This document shows, in pieces, positions 7,227 through 15,729 of a DNA stretch of 27,735 nucleotides (within the stretch, counting starts at the first letter, position 1; each line of letters opens with the position of its first letter). The translations under genes and the position numbers were made by a program. Under the pieces are notes generated by a model, which ran no database searches, was not told the DNA's origin, and was given only the letters and a program-made list of their open reading frames with translations. The stretch lies in contig FR897836.1 in NCBI GenBank assembly GCA_000437495.1, forward strand, positions 83,535 to 111,269, in the 5' to 3' direction. The stretch is from Prevotella sp. CAG:485. Lineage in GTDB: Bacteria > Bacteroidota > Bacteroidia > Bacteroidales > Muribaculaceae.

Positions 7227-8267
7227 TCAGTTGGTGAAAAGCTTGTAAATAAGCTCAAAAAGCAATGCAGGTCTTGGCTGAGCCGATTCTATGCCTTTTG
7301 TGGCGCAGTCATAGTTGCGTATGGCATGGATGGCGCGCAGACAGCTCCATGCGTTATAGTTGCGCAATCCGTTTTGCATCTCGTCAATGGCGGCACGCAC
7401 TTTCAGATTCAGGGCAACGCGCAGCGACTCGCTGCTTTTGTCTTTGAGGTAATGAGCCTGCAGCAAATCGGCAAAAGTGTTGAAAATCACAGGCGCAATG
7501 GTCTCCGTGCGGCTCTCCGGTGCATTGGGGTTGGCAGCGTAATAGGCGGCAATGCGCATACAGCCTTCGTAATCGCGACGAAGGATGGCGCTACGTAGCT
7601 CATAGCTGTTATATTTCTTGCTTATGCCCGTGTTTGCCTCCACCATGTCAGCCGTTATGGAGATATGATCGCTCTCAGGCAGCGAAAGCCGCAACTTTTC
7701 AACCTCTCCGAAAAGGTGCTTCAGGTTAGTGCCGATATTACGGCAGAGCATATCGGAGGCCTTGGGCTCAAGCGTAACGGCATGATCCTTACAATAATCA
7801 GCCAAGAGGCGAGGCAGCTCATAATCGCGCGTTTTGGGCGATATGTAAACAACGCCTTTCGCCGCTTTTGCCGCTTTTACCAGCTTGGAAGTGTCGCGAA
7901 GCGCCTCTCCGTTGAAATGAACAACCAAGACGGTAGTGGGCGATGGCTTTTTAAGATAAACCTCAAGCTTATCAAGCTGAGTTCGGGCTGACGGCATGGC
8001 CTGTGCCTCGCGCAACATCACCAATTTACGGTCTGCCATCACAGGATATTGCCATGCGGTGTTTATCATCGTTTCCATGTCGGCATCCTGACCGTAATAG
8101 AGGTGCAAATTGAAGTCGCGCTCCTCCTCTGCCACCACATATTCCTGAAGAGCATCGGCAATAAGGTCGATATAATAGGGCTCTTCGCCGCTGAGAATAT
8201 ACACCGGCGCGAACCGCTTGGCGCGGATTTCGCTCAATATCTGCTTATATGGGTTTGCTGCTGCCAC
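7227..8267 (-). CDS. holA: DNA polymerase III subunit delta (clamp-loader subunit)
   Basis: HolA is the delta subunit of the clamp loader; it binds and opens the sliding clamp during chromosome replication. The 346 residues match the family length. The N-terminus (YKQILSEIRAKRFAPVYILS, then GEEPYYIDLIADAL) is typical, as is the sequence around RDFNLHLYYGQDADMETMI. No Walker motif is expected or seen, since delta is an AAA+ fold without ATPase activity. The start is a GTG at 8267, one base after the stop of the upstream membrane protease gene; no nearby ATG gives a better N-terminus. This makes it the last gene of the udk-lptB-CPBP-holA operon and probably dependent on translational coupling. 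No strong terminator is visible after it. Confidence 0.92.
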   Translation of the reverse strand: MAAANPYKQILSEIRAKRFAPVYILSGEEPYYIDLIADALQEYVVAEEERDFNLHLYYGQDADMETMINTAWQYPVMADRKLVMLREAQAMPSARTQLDKLEVYLKKPSPTTVLVVHFNGEALRDTSKLVKAAKAAKGVVYISPKTRDYELPRLLADYCKDHAVTLEPKASDMLCRNIGTNLKHLFGEVEKLRLSLPESDHISITADMVEANTGISKKYNSYELRSAILRRDYEGCMRIAAYYAANPNAPESRTETIAPVIFNTFADLLQAHYLKDKSSESLRVALNLKVRAAIDEMQNGLRNYNAWSCLRAIHAIRNYDCATKGIESAQPRPALLFELIYKLFTN

Positions 8268-8268
8268 T

Positions 8269-9159
8269 TCAGAATAAAATTTTTGACCTACTTGCCACGC
8301 GCTTCACTCCCCATACGCTCACTACGGTCAGGAGCATGGAAATACATACAAGCCAGAGATTTCCGTCTGTGCCGGCTGCGAAAACTTGCTCCGAGGCAAT
8401 ACCATTCGCTATGAGCCACTGACTGACTACGGTTACGGTGTTGTTAAGAATATGGCCGAAGACGGATGTCCATATACTTCCCGTCCAGAGATAGAGATAG
8501 CCAAACCATAATCCCAACAGGAAACGCGGTACAAAGCCATACATTTGAAAATGCAATAATGAGAAGATGAGCGCTGACCACCACACGGCTTTCCAGGGAT
8601 TCGGGCCATAAAGCACTTTCTGCAAAGCTCCGCGAAAGAAAAGCTCCTCGCTGAAAGGTCCCAGGATTCCTACTATAAGAACACCTGATATCAAGCCCCA
8701 CACTGAAGTGTCGGAAAGCAACAGTTTAGTGGTTACAGCCGCGCTATCCTCCATTTGACGCATCAGCGCCTCCAACCCTGACAGCCACTGAGGCAAGCTC
8801 ATGGACTCGTTCAATTCCACAAGCCAGTTAAGCGCCGGAACTGACACGGCAAAAACCGCAATTACTCCTGCAAAGGATAACGCGGAAGCACCTTTTGCGA
8901 CCCCTGTCCATTGCCAGGGTTTATGGGTAAAAACATATCCGCATATCAACGCAGGAGCGATGAAAGCGAACAAATCCTGAATCAAAGAACCTGCAAGAAG
9001 AGCGTTGCGCGAAGCACTGCCAATCAGCGAAATTATCATCCCTGCAACGAAGATGCCGATGCAGAAAAGGGCAGTAAGAGCCCATATCCGGGTGCTTTTC
9101 ACGGAAAATATTGCCTCGGCAATCTGACGGCGCGGCTTCAGTTCTTTATTGTCAGTCAT
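8269..9159 (-). CDS. CPBP family intramembrane glutamic protease (CAAX/Abi type)
   Basis: This 296-residue polytopic membrane protein has about eight hydrophobic segments and the three motifs of the CPBP/Abi family. These are EExxxR in SEELFFRGAL, FxxxH in FSLLHFQMYG, and HxxxN in FGHILNN. Together they form the glutamate/histidine active site known from Rce1-type prenyl-protein proteases. Bacterial members have varied or unknown substrates, including bacteriocin self-immunity and protein secretion roles. The gene overlaps the end of lptB by 8 bases and is followed after one base by holA, so it belongs to the operon. The link to LPS transport or replication is positional only. All catalytic residues appear present. 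Confidence 0.9.
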   Translation of the reverse strand: MTDNKELKPRRQIAEAIFSVKSTRIWALTALFCIGIFVAGMIISLIGSASRNALLAGSLIQDLFAFIAPALICGYVFTHKPWQWTGVAKGASALSFAGVIAVFAVSVPALNWLVELNESMSLPQWLSGLEALMRQMEDSAAVTTKLLLSDTSVWGLISGVLIVGILGPFSEELFFRGALQKVLYGPNPWKAVWWSALIFSLLHFQMYGFVPRFLLGLWFGYLYLWTGSIWTSVFGHILNNTVTVVSQWLIANGIASEQVFAAGTDGNLWLVCISMLLTVVSVWGVKRVASRSKILF

Positions 9160-10102
9160 CTAAGATATGTTCATCGAAATGTTTGCGACGGAACTCGAAG
9201 TTACGTCCGAGATATTTTTCACGCACCACCGGATTGGCAGCCAATTCCTCGCTTGTGCCCTGATAGAGTATTTTACCCTCAAACAGCAAATAGGCGCGGT
9301 CGGTGATACTGAGAGTCTCGTTGGCGTTATGGTCGGTGATGAGAATGCCTATGTTTTTGTCTTTCAGTTTATAGACAATGCTCTGAATATCTTCCACAGC
9401 AATAGGGTCTACGCCGGCAAAAGGCTCATCAAGCATGATGAATTTCGGACTTATTGCCAGACAGCGGGCTATTTCCGTACGACGGCGTTCGCCACCGCTG
9501 AGACGGTCGCCATAGTTTTTGCGCACCTTTTGCAGCCTGAACTCATTTATCAGGCTTTCCAGCTTCTCCTTCTGCTGTTTGCGCGTAATGTCGGTCATCT
9601 CAAGGACGGCCCGCAGATTGTCTTCCACGCTGAGCTTGCGGAAGACACTTGCCTCCTGAGCCAGATAACCGATGCCCATTTTGGCTCTCTTGTATACCGG
9701 CATCTTGGTAATGTCGGTTTTATCGAGGAAAATTCTGCCACCGTTGGGGGTAATCAGTCCTACCGACATATAGAAAGTAGTGGTCTTACCGGCTCCGTTG
9801 GGGCCGAGCAGCCCCACAATTTCACCCTGCCGCACATCTATGCTGACATGATTCACAACGGTGCGTTTGCCGTAGCGCTTTACCAGATTGTCGGTGGTGA
9901 GCTGTCCGGTTTCCGGCATTATTTCCGGGTCAGGAAGCTGCTCCTTATTGCCCTTTGATTTCTTGGGCGCGTTGGACGGTTCGGGTAAATTCTCTGCAAC
10001 GCTGTTTTCCTCTTCCGCCTCCACATACAGCTGTTCGTCGGGATTTTCGACTTCCTTTTTATGCTTGCGGGCTAACTTGACAGGTGATTTGAAAATATTC
10101 AT
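9152..10102 (-). CDS. lptB: LPS export ABC transporter ATPase LptB, with N-terminal extension
   Basis: LptB is the cytoplasmic ATPase that powers LptFG to extract lipopolysaccharide from the inner membrane. The ATPase domain starts near residue 67 (QLTTDNLVKRYGKRTVVNHV). Walker A is GPNGAGKTTT, the Q-loop lies in GIGYLAQEASVFRKLSVEDN, the signature is LSGGERRRTEIA, Walker B is FIMLDEPFAGVDP and the switch histidine is in ITDHN. LptB is normally about 240-250 residues; this one has 316, because of a charged, Pro/Glu/Lys-rich extension of roughly 66 residues. The chosen ATG overlaps the udk stop by one base (TGATG), which supports the long form. An internal start at Met62 (MPETGQLTTD) would give an ordinary-length protein and cannot be excluded. 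The extension has no motif I recognise. Confidence 0.93.
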   Translation of the reverse strand: MNIFKSPVKLARKHKKEVENPDEQLYVEAEEENSVAENLPEPSNAPKKSKGNKEQLPDPEIMPETGQLTTDNLVKRYGKRTVVNHVSIDVRQGEIVGLLGPNGAGKTTTFYMSVGLITPNGGRIFLDKTDITKMPVYKRAKMGIGYLAQEASVFRKLSVEDNLRAVLEMTDITRKQQKEKLESLINEFRLQKVRKNYGDRLSGGERRRTEIARCLAISPKFIMLDEPFAGVDPIAVEDIQSIVYKLKDKNIGILITDHNANETLSITDRAYLLFEGKILYQGTSEELAANPVVREKYLGRNFEFRRKHFDEHILDD

Positions 10103-10737
10103 CAGTTGTTTACTGCACTCAGGCTCTTGTTAGGGAGGAGGCTACGGATATAGTCGGTGAGGAGTTTTATAGCTACGTGATTGTTGCCACCCTGCGGCAC
10201 TATCAAGTCGGCATAGCGCTTGCTCGGCTCGATGTGCAGTTCGTGCATGGGTTTGAGCTGCAGCTGATAGCGGTCAATGACCATCTGCGGCGTGCGTCCG
10301 CGTTCCAAACAATCGCGCGTGATGACGCGTATCAGGCGCTCATCGGCATCTGCATCCACAAACACTTTCACATCCAAAGCATCGCGGAGTTGTTTCTCAG
10401 TGAGAACAAGAATGCCTTCCACAACGCAGACAGGACGGGGCTCAACGCGTATGGTCTCCTTTTGGCGCGAGCAAGTTATGAAGTCATACGTCGGCATTTC
10501 AATGGCATGGCCCAGACGCAGCTCAGTGAGGTGCTGAAGCAGCAGAGGCCAGTCGATGGCTGCCGGTTCGTCATAGTTCATTTTCAGCCGTTCTTCAAGG
10601 GGAATGTGGCAGTTGTCGCGATAATAACAATCCTGAGGCAGCACAGCTACCTCATGCGGCGGCAGACTCTCCATGATGCGCCTCACTACCGTAGATTTTC
10701 CCGAACCGGTGCCACCGGCAATTCCTATGGTCAGCAT
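10102..10737 (-). CDS. udk: Uridine kinase
   Basis: Uridine kinase phosphorylates uridine and cytidine to UMP and CMP in pyrimidine salvage. The 211-residue cytoplasmic protein has a P-loop, GGTGSGKST, at residues 8-16. Family-typical stretches follow: LPQDCYYRD, NYDEPAAIDWPLLLQHL, MPTYDFITCSR and VVEGILVLTEKQLRD. RLIRVITRDCLERGRTP matches the lid region. It is the first gene of the operon udk-lptB-CPBP-holA. A good Shine-Dalgarno sequence, AAAGGAG (10745-10751 on the minus strand), sits 7 bases before the ATG, which is unusual in this window where most genes have none. Its stop overlaps the lptB start. The length fits the family. Confidence 0.95.
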   Translation of the reverse strand: MLTIGIAGGTGSGKSTVVRRIMESLPPHEVAVLPQDCYYRDNCHIPLEERLKMNYDEPAAIDWPLLLQHLTELRLGHAIEMPTYDFITCSRQKETIRVEPRPVCVVEGILVLTEKQLRDALDVKVFVDADADERLIRVITRDCLERGRTPQMVIDRYQLQLKPMHELHIEPSKRYADLIVPQGGNNHVAIKLLTDYIRSLLPNKSLSAVNN

Positions 10738-10759
10738 AATAATTCTCCTTTAAACACTG

Positions 10760-10792
10760 CAAAGTTACAAATAATCTATGGATAGGGGCAAT
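10760..10792 (-). promoter_or_regulatory. Bacteroidetes-type promoter for the udk operon
   Basis: On the minus strand ATTG (10789-10792) is followed after 21 bases by TAACTTTG (10760-10767). The -7 element is a perfect match and the -33 element has the core TTG. The leader would be about 20 bases and includes the AAAGGAG ribosome site. Confidence 0.7.
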
Positions 10793-10809
10793 CTTTCGCC
10801 GAAAATAAT

Positions 10810-10817
10810 TAATTTTG
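10810..10817 (+). promoter_or_regulatory. -7 promoter element for the aspartate kinase-hisS operon
   Basis: TAATTTTG matches TAnnTTTG fully and lies 26 bases before the aspartate kinase ATG. No convincing TTTG is found 19-21 bases upstream, so the promoter may need an activator. It is back to back with the udk promoter, with 42 bases between the two -7 elements. Confidence 0.5.
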
Positions 10818-10843
10818 CAGTCATAAAAAATTCCACTTCGCAA

Positions 10844-12226
10844 ATGAAGGTATTGAAATTTGGAGGTACGAGCGTAGGCACGGCGAAAGCCATGACTAAT
10901 CTGGTAAAGATTGTGGAAGGGCTGTCGGAGCCGGCCGTTGTGGTTGTATCGGCACTCGGCGGAGTTACCGACAAGCTGATTGACACCGCCAACCGTGCCT
11001 CGGTTGCTGACGAGAGTTACCGCAGCAATATATCGGAGTTGCGCCAACGCCATGCCGACATGATTGAGGCCATGGTTGAGCCGTCAAAACAGGACGGAGT
11101 GCAGCAGTTTGCCACAGAAATGCTCAATCAGCTCAACGATATATGCAGAGGTCTTTCGCTGGTTGGAGAGCTCACGGAACGGAGTCTGAGCATGATTGTG
11201 GCTTTTGGCGAACGCATCAGCTCGTGCATCGTGGCAAATGCCATAAAGGGGGCGCGACACATAGATTCGCTTGAGACAACGCGCACGGAGCGCCGTTTCG
11301 GCAAGAATGTGGCAGATGTGGGTCTGACAGCTGAGCTGATGAAGAAAGCCTTCGGCAACATTGAAGCCGGAAAACCCATAGTAATGGGAGGCTTTATCAG
11401 CCGCGATAAAGACACCAATCAGATTACCAATCTCGGCCGCGGCGGCAGCGATTATACCGCAGCTTTGGCTGCCGCTGCCACCAATGCCGATGTGCTGGAG
11501 ATTTGGACCGACGTAGACGGATTTATGACCGCTGACCCGAGAATGATTCCCGAGGCGAAAGTGCTTGGAGAACTGTCGTTTGTGGAAAGCATGGAGCTTT
11601 GCTCGTTCGGAGCAAAAGTAATTTATCCGCCCACAATTTACCCGGTGTTTAAACGGGGCATCCCCATCAGGATACTCAATACGTTTAACCCCGAAGCTGA
11701 CGGCACATTTATCAGCGACCATAGCTCAACTCAACAGCAAGAATGTGTTCACGGACTGTCGTCGCTGAAAGACTGCGTGCTGATAAAGGTAAGGGGCGAG
11801 AGCATCGCCGGTGACACCGACAGCAACGCGCGTATCTTCAACACCCTTGGCAAACGCGGCATCAGCGTGCTGTTAGTCAACAAACGTTCGCCGGCGGCAA
11901 CGGTGGCTTTCGCGGTGAAAGGCTCCGACGGCAAGATGGCGTTGGAAGAGCTGCAGAAAGAATATGCACCTGAGTTAGCTTCAGGGGCGATAAGCTCTGT
12001 AGAGATGCAGCCTGACGTGGAAGTAGTGGCTGTAGTGGGAGAGAACATAGGAAATAATTTTGGCATAAGAAGCAGAATCTTCAACACGCTTGAGGAGAAT
12101 GGCGTTCGCTTGCTCGCATCTGCCTTCGGCACGTCGCTTACCACAGTGAGCTTCGTCACCACCGTTGGAGAGGCAAACCGCGCCATAGCACTGCTTCACA
12201 AAGAACTAATAGAAACATCCGATTAA
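10844..12226 (+). CDS. Aspartate kinase, monofunctional
   Basis: Aspartate kinase makes aspartyl phosphate, the first step towards lysine, threonine, methionine and diaminopimelate. With the start at 10844 the protein has 460 residues and begins MKVLKFGGTSVGTAKAM, the standard N-terminus. An in-frame upstream start at 10778 would put the promoter element inside the gene and is rejected. The kinase domain includes VVVVSALGGVTDKL, LGRGGSDYTAALAA and EIWTDVDGFMTADPR. Two C-terminal ACT domains follow (VLIKVRGESIAGDTDSNARI and VEVVAVVGENIGNNFGIRSR) and presumably bind a feedback amino acid. There is no homoserine dehydrogenase domain, since the stop is followed at once by hisS. I cannot tell whether it is of the lysC or metL/thrA regulatory type. 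It is first in a seven-gene run. Confidence 0.94.
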   Translation: MKVLKFGGTSVGTAKAMTNLVKIVEGLSEPAVVVVSALGGVTDKLIDTANRASVADESYRSNISELRQRHADMIEAMVEPSKQDGVQQFATEMLNQLNDICRGLSLVGELTERSLSMIVAFGERISSCIVANAIKGARHIDSLETTRTERRFGKNVADVGLTAELMKKAFGNIEAGKPIVMGGFISRDKDTNQITNLGRGGSDYTAALAAAATNADVLEIWTDVDGFMTADPRMIPEAKVLGELSFVESMELCSFGAKVIYPPTIYPVFKRGIPIRILNTFNPEADGTFISDHSSTQQQECVHGLSSLKDCVLIKVRGESIAGDTDSNARIFNTLGKRGISVLLVNKRSPAATVAFAVKGSDGKMALEELQKEYAPELASGAISSVEMQPDVEVVAVVGENIGNNFGIRSRIFNTLEENGVRLLASAFGTSLTTVSFVTTVGEANRAIALLHKELIETSD

Positions 12227-13606
12227 ATGGCACAAAAACCCGGAATTCCGAAAGGTACGCGCGATTTCTCGCCGGTTGAGATGGCGCGCCGCAATTATAT
12301 CTTCGATACTATCCGCAATGCTTTCCGCCTCTATGGCTATGCACAGATAGAAACCCCTTCCATGGAGAATCTCTCGTCGCTGATGGGAAAATATGGCGAT
12401 GAAGGCGACAAATTACTGTTTAAAGTGCTCAACAGCGGCGACTTCCTCAAAGGCATAACGCCGCAGATGATTGAGAGCGAAAGTCCGGCCAAACTGGCAG
12501 CTCAGATTTGCGAAAAGGGTCTGCGCTACGATTTGACCGTACCCTTCGCACGTTATGTTGTTCAGCACCGCAACGACATACAGCTGCCCTTCAAGCGTTT
12601 CCAGATGCAGCCGGTGTGGCGTGCCGACCGCCCGCAGAAAGGCCGTTATCGCGAATTTTATCAGTGCGACGCCGATGTGGTGGGAAGTGAGTCGCTGCTC
12701 AACGAGGTGGAATTGTTAAGCCTCCTCGATTTCGTATATAGCAAATTAGGCATCCGCACGCTCATCAAACTCAACAACCGCAAAATTCTGGCGGGCATCG
12801 CGGCCACTGTTGGAGAGCCGGAACATCTCACGGATATCACCGTAGCCATCGATAAAATCGACAAAATCGGACTGGAGAATGTCGAGGCCGAGATGATGGA
12901 AAAAGGCGTCAAAGCCGACAGCGTTGCCCGTCTGCGTCCGTTGCTGCAGTTCAAAGGCACAAACGAAGAGAAGATAGCTTTCCTCACAGACTTCCTCAAA
13001 GATTCAGAGGAGGGTATGAAAGGCGTTGAAGAGCTTGAAACAGTGCTTGGATATGCCAAAGAAGAGGCCATGTCATCGGCCATTGAGGTGGATATTGCCC
13101 TGGCCCGCGGACTGAATTATTATACCGGCATCATCATAGAGGTCAAAGCCCTTGACAGCGCCATTGGCAGCATCAGCGGAGGCGGCCGATACGACAATCT
13201 TACCGGTGTATTCGGACTTTCCGGCTTGTCGGGAGTGGGTGTGAGCTTCGGCGCAGACCGCATTTACGACGTGTTGCTGGAACAAAACCTCTTCCCGGAA
13301 AATTTGGGCGCCGCTCCGGTGGTGATGATGACGAATCTCGGGGAAAAGGAAGGCCGCATGGCCCTGAAGCTGACTAATGAACTGCGCAAAGAAGGCATTC
13401 CCGCCATTCTCTATCCCGACATGTCTAAGATGAGGAAGCAGATGACATACGCCAACACAATAGGAATTCCCTTTGTGGGCATCATCGGCGACCGTGAACT
13501 CGAGGAGGGTAAAGTAAGCCTGAAAGATATGCGCAGCGGAGAGCAAACCTCCCTTTCCATCGAGGATTTTGCAGCTCAAGTCAAGACATTGACCAATGGC
13601 AAATAA
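12227..13606 (+). CDS. hisS: Histidyl-tRNA synthetase
   Basis: HisRS charges tRNA-His with histidine; it is an essential class II aminoacyl-tRNA synthetase. The 459-residue protein begins with KGTRDFSPVEMARRNYIF (motif 1 region). It has motif 2 near RADRPQKGRYREFYQCDADV, the histidine-specific elements RYDLTVPFARYV and RGLNYYTGIIIE, and motif 3 near ISGGGRYDNLTGVFG. The C-terminal anticodon-binding domain runs from about residue 360 (PVVMMTNLGEKEGRMALKLT). The ATG follows the aspartate kinase stop without a single spacer base (TAAATG), so the two are translationally coupled. The 3' end overlaps the next gene by 11 bases. Length and motifs are normal. Confidence 0.97.
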   Translation: MAQKPGIPKGTRDFSPVEMARRNYIFDTIRNAFRLYGYAQIETPSMENLSSLMGKYGDEGDKLLFKVLNSGDFLKGITPQMIESESPAKLAAQICEKGLRYDLTVPFARYVVQHRNDIQLPFKRFQMQPVWRADRPQKGRYREFYQCDADVVGSESLLNEVELLSLLDFVYSKLGIRTLIKLNNRKILAGIAATVGEPEHLTDITVAIDKIDKIGLENVEAEMMEKGVKADSVARLRPLLQFKGTNEEKIAFLTDFLKDSEEGMKGVEELETVLGYAKEEAMSSAIEVDIALARGLNYYTGIIIEVKALDSAIGSISGGGRYDNLTGVFGLSGLSGVGVSFGADRIYDVLLEQNLFPENLGAAPVVMMTNLGEKEGRMALKLTNELRKEGIPAILYPDMSKMRKQMTYANTIGIPFVGIIGDRELEEGKVSLKDMRSGEQTSLSIEDFAAQVKTLTNGK

Positions 13607-14714
13607 AAGTCTGCTTCTGACTTTCGTAATCCTGTTCGGCGTTCTTCTGTCGGGTTGCGCAAAGAAGAGCGAACAGACAGCTGCAAAAGGCAACGGCATG
13701 AAGTATGCCCAGTTACTCGGAATCACTCCCGAGGAGGGCTATACACGCGTTGATGTACGCACAGAAGCCAACGGCGAGCCGGTAGCAACTTATCTGCTCG
13801 TGCCGAAGGATAAGGAAGTGCCATCAAACTTGCCGAAAGGAGAAGTGATACGCGTTCCCGTATCTTCGTTGGTCGTCAACTCTTCCATCTACGCACATCC
13901 GCTAAAAGAGCTCGGTTCCATCGGGGTTATTAAGGGTGTTATTGACGCTCCATACTTCTCCATGCCGGAGATAAAAGCCGGTTTGCAAAACGGGTCGATA
14001 ACCGATATAGGAAATATGCAGCAACCCTCAGTGGAAAAGATTGTTACACTGCATCCCGACGGCATTATGATAAATCTTTTTGAGGGCATGACAACCTCAG
14101 AAATGCCTACTGCCGGAGTGCCATATCTGAAATTTGCCGACAATCTGGAATATACCCCCTTAGGACGAGCCGAATGGATAAAGTTCCTTGGTTTGCTCAC
14201 CGGGAAAGAGAAAGAGGCTCAGAAAATTTTCAATCAGGTGGAAGCGGAATATAATGCCCTGCTACAACAATCGAAAGAGGCCACCAACAAGCCTAAAGTG
14301 CTGGTAGAAAATATGTATGAGGGCGTGTGGTATGTTCCCGGAGGCAACAGCGTATCCGCCCAAATGCTCAATGACGCCGGCGCCACATATCCGTGGGCAC
14401 AGGATAAAAGGAACGGCTCGCTGCCCCTGACTTACGAAGAAGTGCTGGCAAAAGCCGGTGATGCCGATATATGGCTGTTGAAGGTGTTCGGTCAGCAATT
14501 GACTAAAGCCTCGCTGGCTGAGATGGATAAGCGTTATACCCAATTCCAACCCTATAAAACGGGGAAAATCTGGTATTCCGACACTTCCACGTCAGGACTG
14601 TTCGATTACAGCGCTTTCCATCCCGAGACAGTGCTTTCAGACTATCTGATAATCATTCACCCTGAACTGGCCAAAGGGAAGACCCCACGGTATTTCAAAC
14701 AAATAGCCCCGTAA
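13596..14714 (+). CDS. Lipoprotein substrate-binding protein of a FecBCD/BtuFCD-type importer
   Basis: This 372-residue protein begins with a lipoprotein signal peptide. A hydrophobic stretch (LLLTFVILFGVLLSGC) ends in the lipobox LLSGC, so the mature protein should be anchored by a lipidated cysteine near residue 21. Two lobes of a class III binding protein follow, with VVNSSIYAHPLKELGSIGVI and IGNMQQPSVEKIVTLHPDGI typical of the first lobe, and KPKVLVENMYEGVWYVPGGN opening the second. The family captures siderophores, haem or cobalamin and hands them to a FecCD-type permease, encoded next. The substrate is unresolved. The start lies within the last codons of hisS (11-base overlap), so the transporter appears to be part of the aspartate kinase-hisS transcript. 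No riboswitch precedes it. Confidence 0.88.
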   Translation: MANKSLLLTFVILFGVLLSGCAKKSEQTAAKGNGMKYAQLLGITPEEGYTRVDVRTEANGEPVATYLLVPKDKEVPSNLPKGEVIRVPVSSLVVNSSIYAHPLKELGSIGVIKGVIDAPYFSMPEIKAGLQNGSITDIGNMQQPSVEKIVTLHPDGIMINLFEGMTTSEMPTAGVPYLKFADNLEYTPLGRAEWIKFLGLLTGKEKEAQKIFNQVEAEYNALLQQSKEATNKPKVLVENMYEGVWYVPGGNSVSAQMLNDAGATYPWAQDKRNGSLPLTYEEVLAKAGDADIWLLKVFGQQLTKASLAEMDKRYTQFQPYKTGKIWYSDTSTSGLFDYSAFHPETVLSDYLIIIHPELAKGKTPRYFKQIAP

Positions 14715-14731
14715 TCATCGAAGATTTTCTC

Positions 14732-15727
14732 ATGCGCACAACCATTTACTACACAGTAATGACCTTCTGCCTGATAGCCTTGTTCTGTCTGGTATTGAGT
14801 CTTGGCGCTGTAGAAATTCCCATAAAAGAGGTCTTACACTCGCTCTTTGGCGGCGAGGTGAACGAGACAAACCGATATATCGTACTCCAGGCACGCCTGC
14901 CCTTTGCCCTGACAGCCATCATTTCAGGAGCAGGCCTCTCAGCCGCCGGTTTGATGATGCAGACAACCTTTCACAACCCCCTTGCAGGTCCCTCTATCTT
15001 AGGTGTCAGCTCGGGAGCCTCTTTAGGCGTCGCGCTGTTAACACTGCCGGTAATATCGTCGTTTGGGGGCATGGCATTGCCGATAACGGGAGCCGTGTTG
15101 GGAGCCGGAGTTGTGGTGGCTATACTGAGCCTTTTCTCCGCCTTTATGCGCTCAGGACTCACACTGCTCATTGTGGGCATAATGATTTCCTATCTCTGCT
15201 CGGCACTGATTTCCTTGCTCAACTTTTTTGCCCCTGCAAATGATGTGAAGCAGTTTGCTGTTTGGGGAATGGGCAGTTTTGCGGCTGTAACCATAGAAAA
15301 TGTGGGTGTGTTTGCAATATGCATTTTCATATTGCTTGCCTTTGCCATCCTGATGTGCAAGCCCCTCAACGCAATGCTTTTGGGCGAGCGTTATGCCATG
15401 TCAATGGGCTATAGCGTGCGGACAATCCGCACACTCTTATTGGTAGTTGCCGGGCTGCTGACCGCCATCATCACCGCTTATTGCGGCCCTATCGGCTTCA
15501 TAGGTCTGATAGTGCCTCATATAGCACGGATGGCAATGCGTTCAGCCTCACACACCTTGATTATGCCGGCATCAGTCATCATGGGTGCTGTGATAGCCTT
15601 GTTCTGCGCCTTCCTCACCGTGATACCCTGCGGGTGGGGGACATTGCCTATCAATGCCGTTACGCCATTACTCGGTGTGCCGGTAATCCTCTACCTGCTC
15701 ATCAACACCAAACGCCTCGCTTTCTGA
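14732..15727 (+). CDS. FecCD/BtuC family ABC transporter permease
   Basis: This 331-residue protein is a polytopic inner-membrane permease, probably with ten helices, the usual number for BtuC/FecCD permeases, which work as dimers. Family-typical segments are LQARLPFALTAIISGAGLSA and GLMMQTTFHNPLAGPSILGV in the N-terminal third. The stretch ITAYCGPIGFIGLIVPHIAR carries the conserved GPIGFIGLIVPH motif that contacts the ATPase. Length matches the family. It starts 17 bases after the binding-protein gene and is followed after 2 bases by the ATPase gene, a standard three-gene importer. Substrates of the family are iron-siderophore complexes, haem and vitamin B12; the sequence does not decide among them. 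Confidence 0.94.
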   Translation: MRTTIYYTVMTFCLIALFCLVLSLGAVEIPIKEVLHSLFGGEVNETNRYIVLQARLPFALTAIISGAGLSAAGLMMQTTFHNPLAGPSILGVSSGASLGVALLTLPVISSFGGMALPITGAVLGAGVVVAILSLFSAFMRSGLTLLIVGIMISYLCSALISLLNFFAPANDVKQFAVWGMGSFAAVTIENVGVFAICIFILLAFAILMCKPLNAMLLGERYAMSMGYSVRTIRTLLLVVAGLLTAIITAYCGPIGFIGLIVPHIARMAMRSASHTLIMPASVIMGAVIALFCAFLTVIPCGWGTLPINAVTPLLGVPVILYLLINTKRLAF

Positions 15728-15729
15728 TT

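Noticed and set aside
9167..9958. 263-codon open frame on the plus strand inside lptB
   Set aside because: It is antisense to a clear ABC ATPase gene, has no recognisable domain and arises from the codon bias of the real gene.
10778..10843. 22-codon upstream extension of aspartate kinase
   Set aside because: It contains the -7 promoter element, and the family N-terminus MKVLKFGGTS starts exactly at 10844.
11084..11722. 212-codon open frame antisense to aspartate kinase
   Set aside because: It mirrors conserved kinase coding sequence and shows no domain of its own.
15481..15729. 83-codon upstream extension of the importer ATPase
   Set aside because: It lies entirely within the permease gene in another frame and gives an N-terminus unlike any ABC ATPase.
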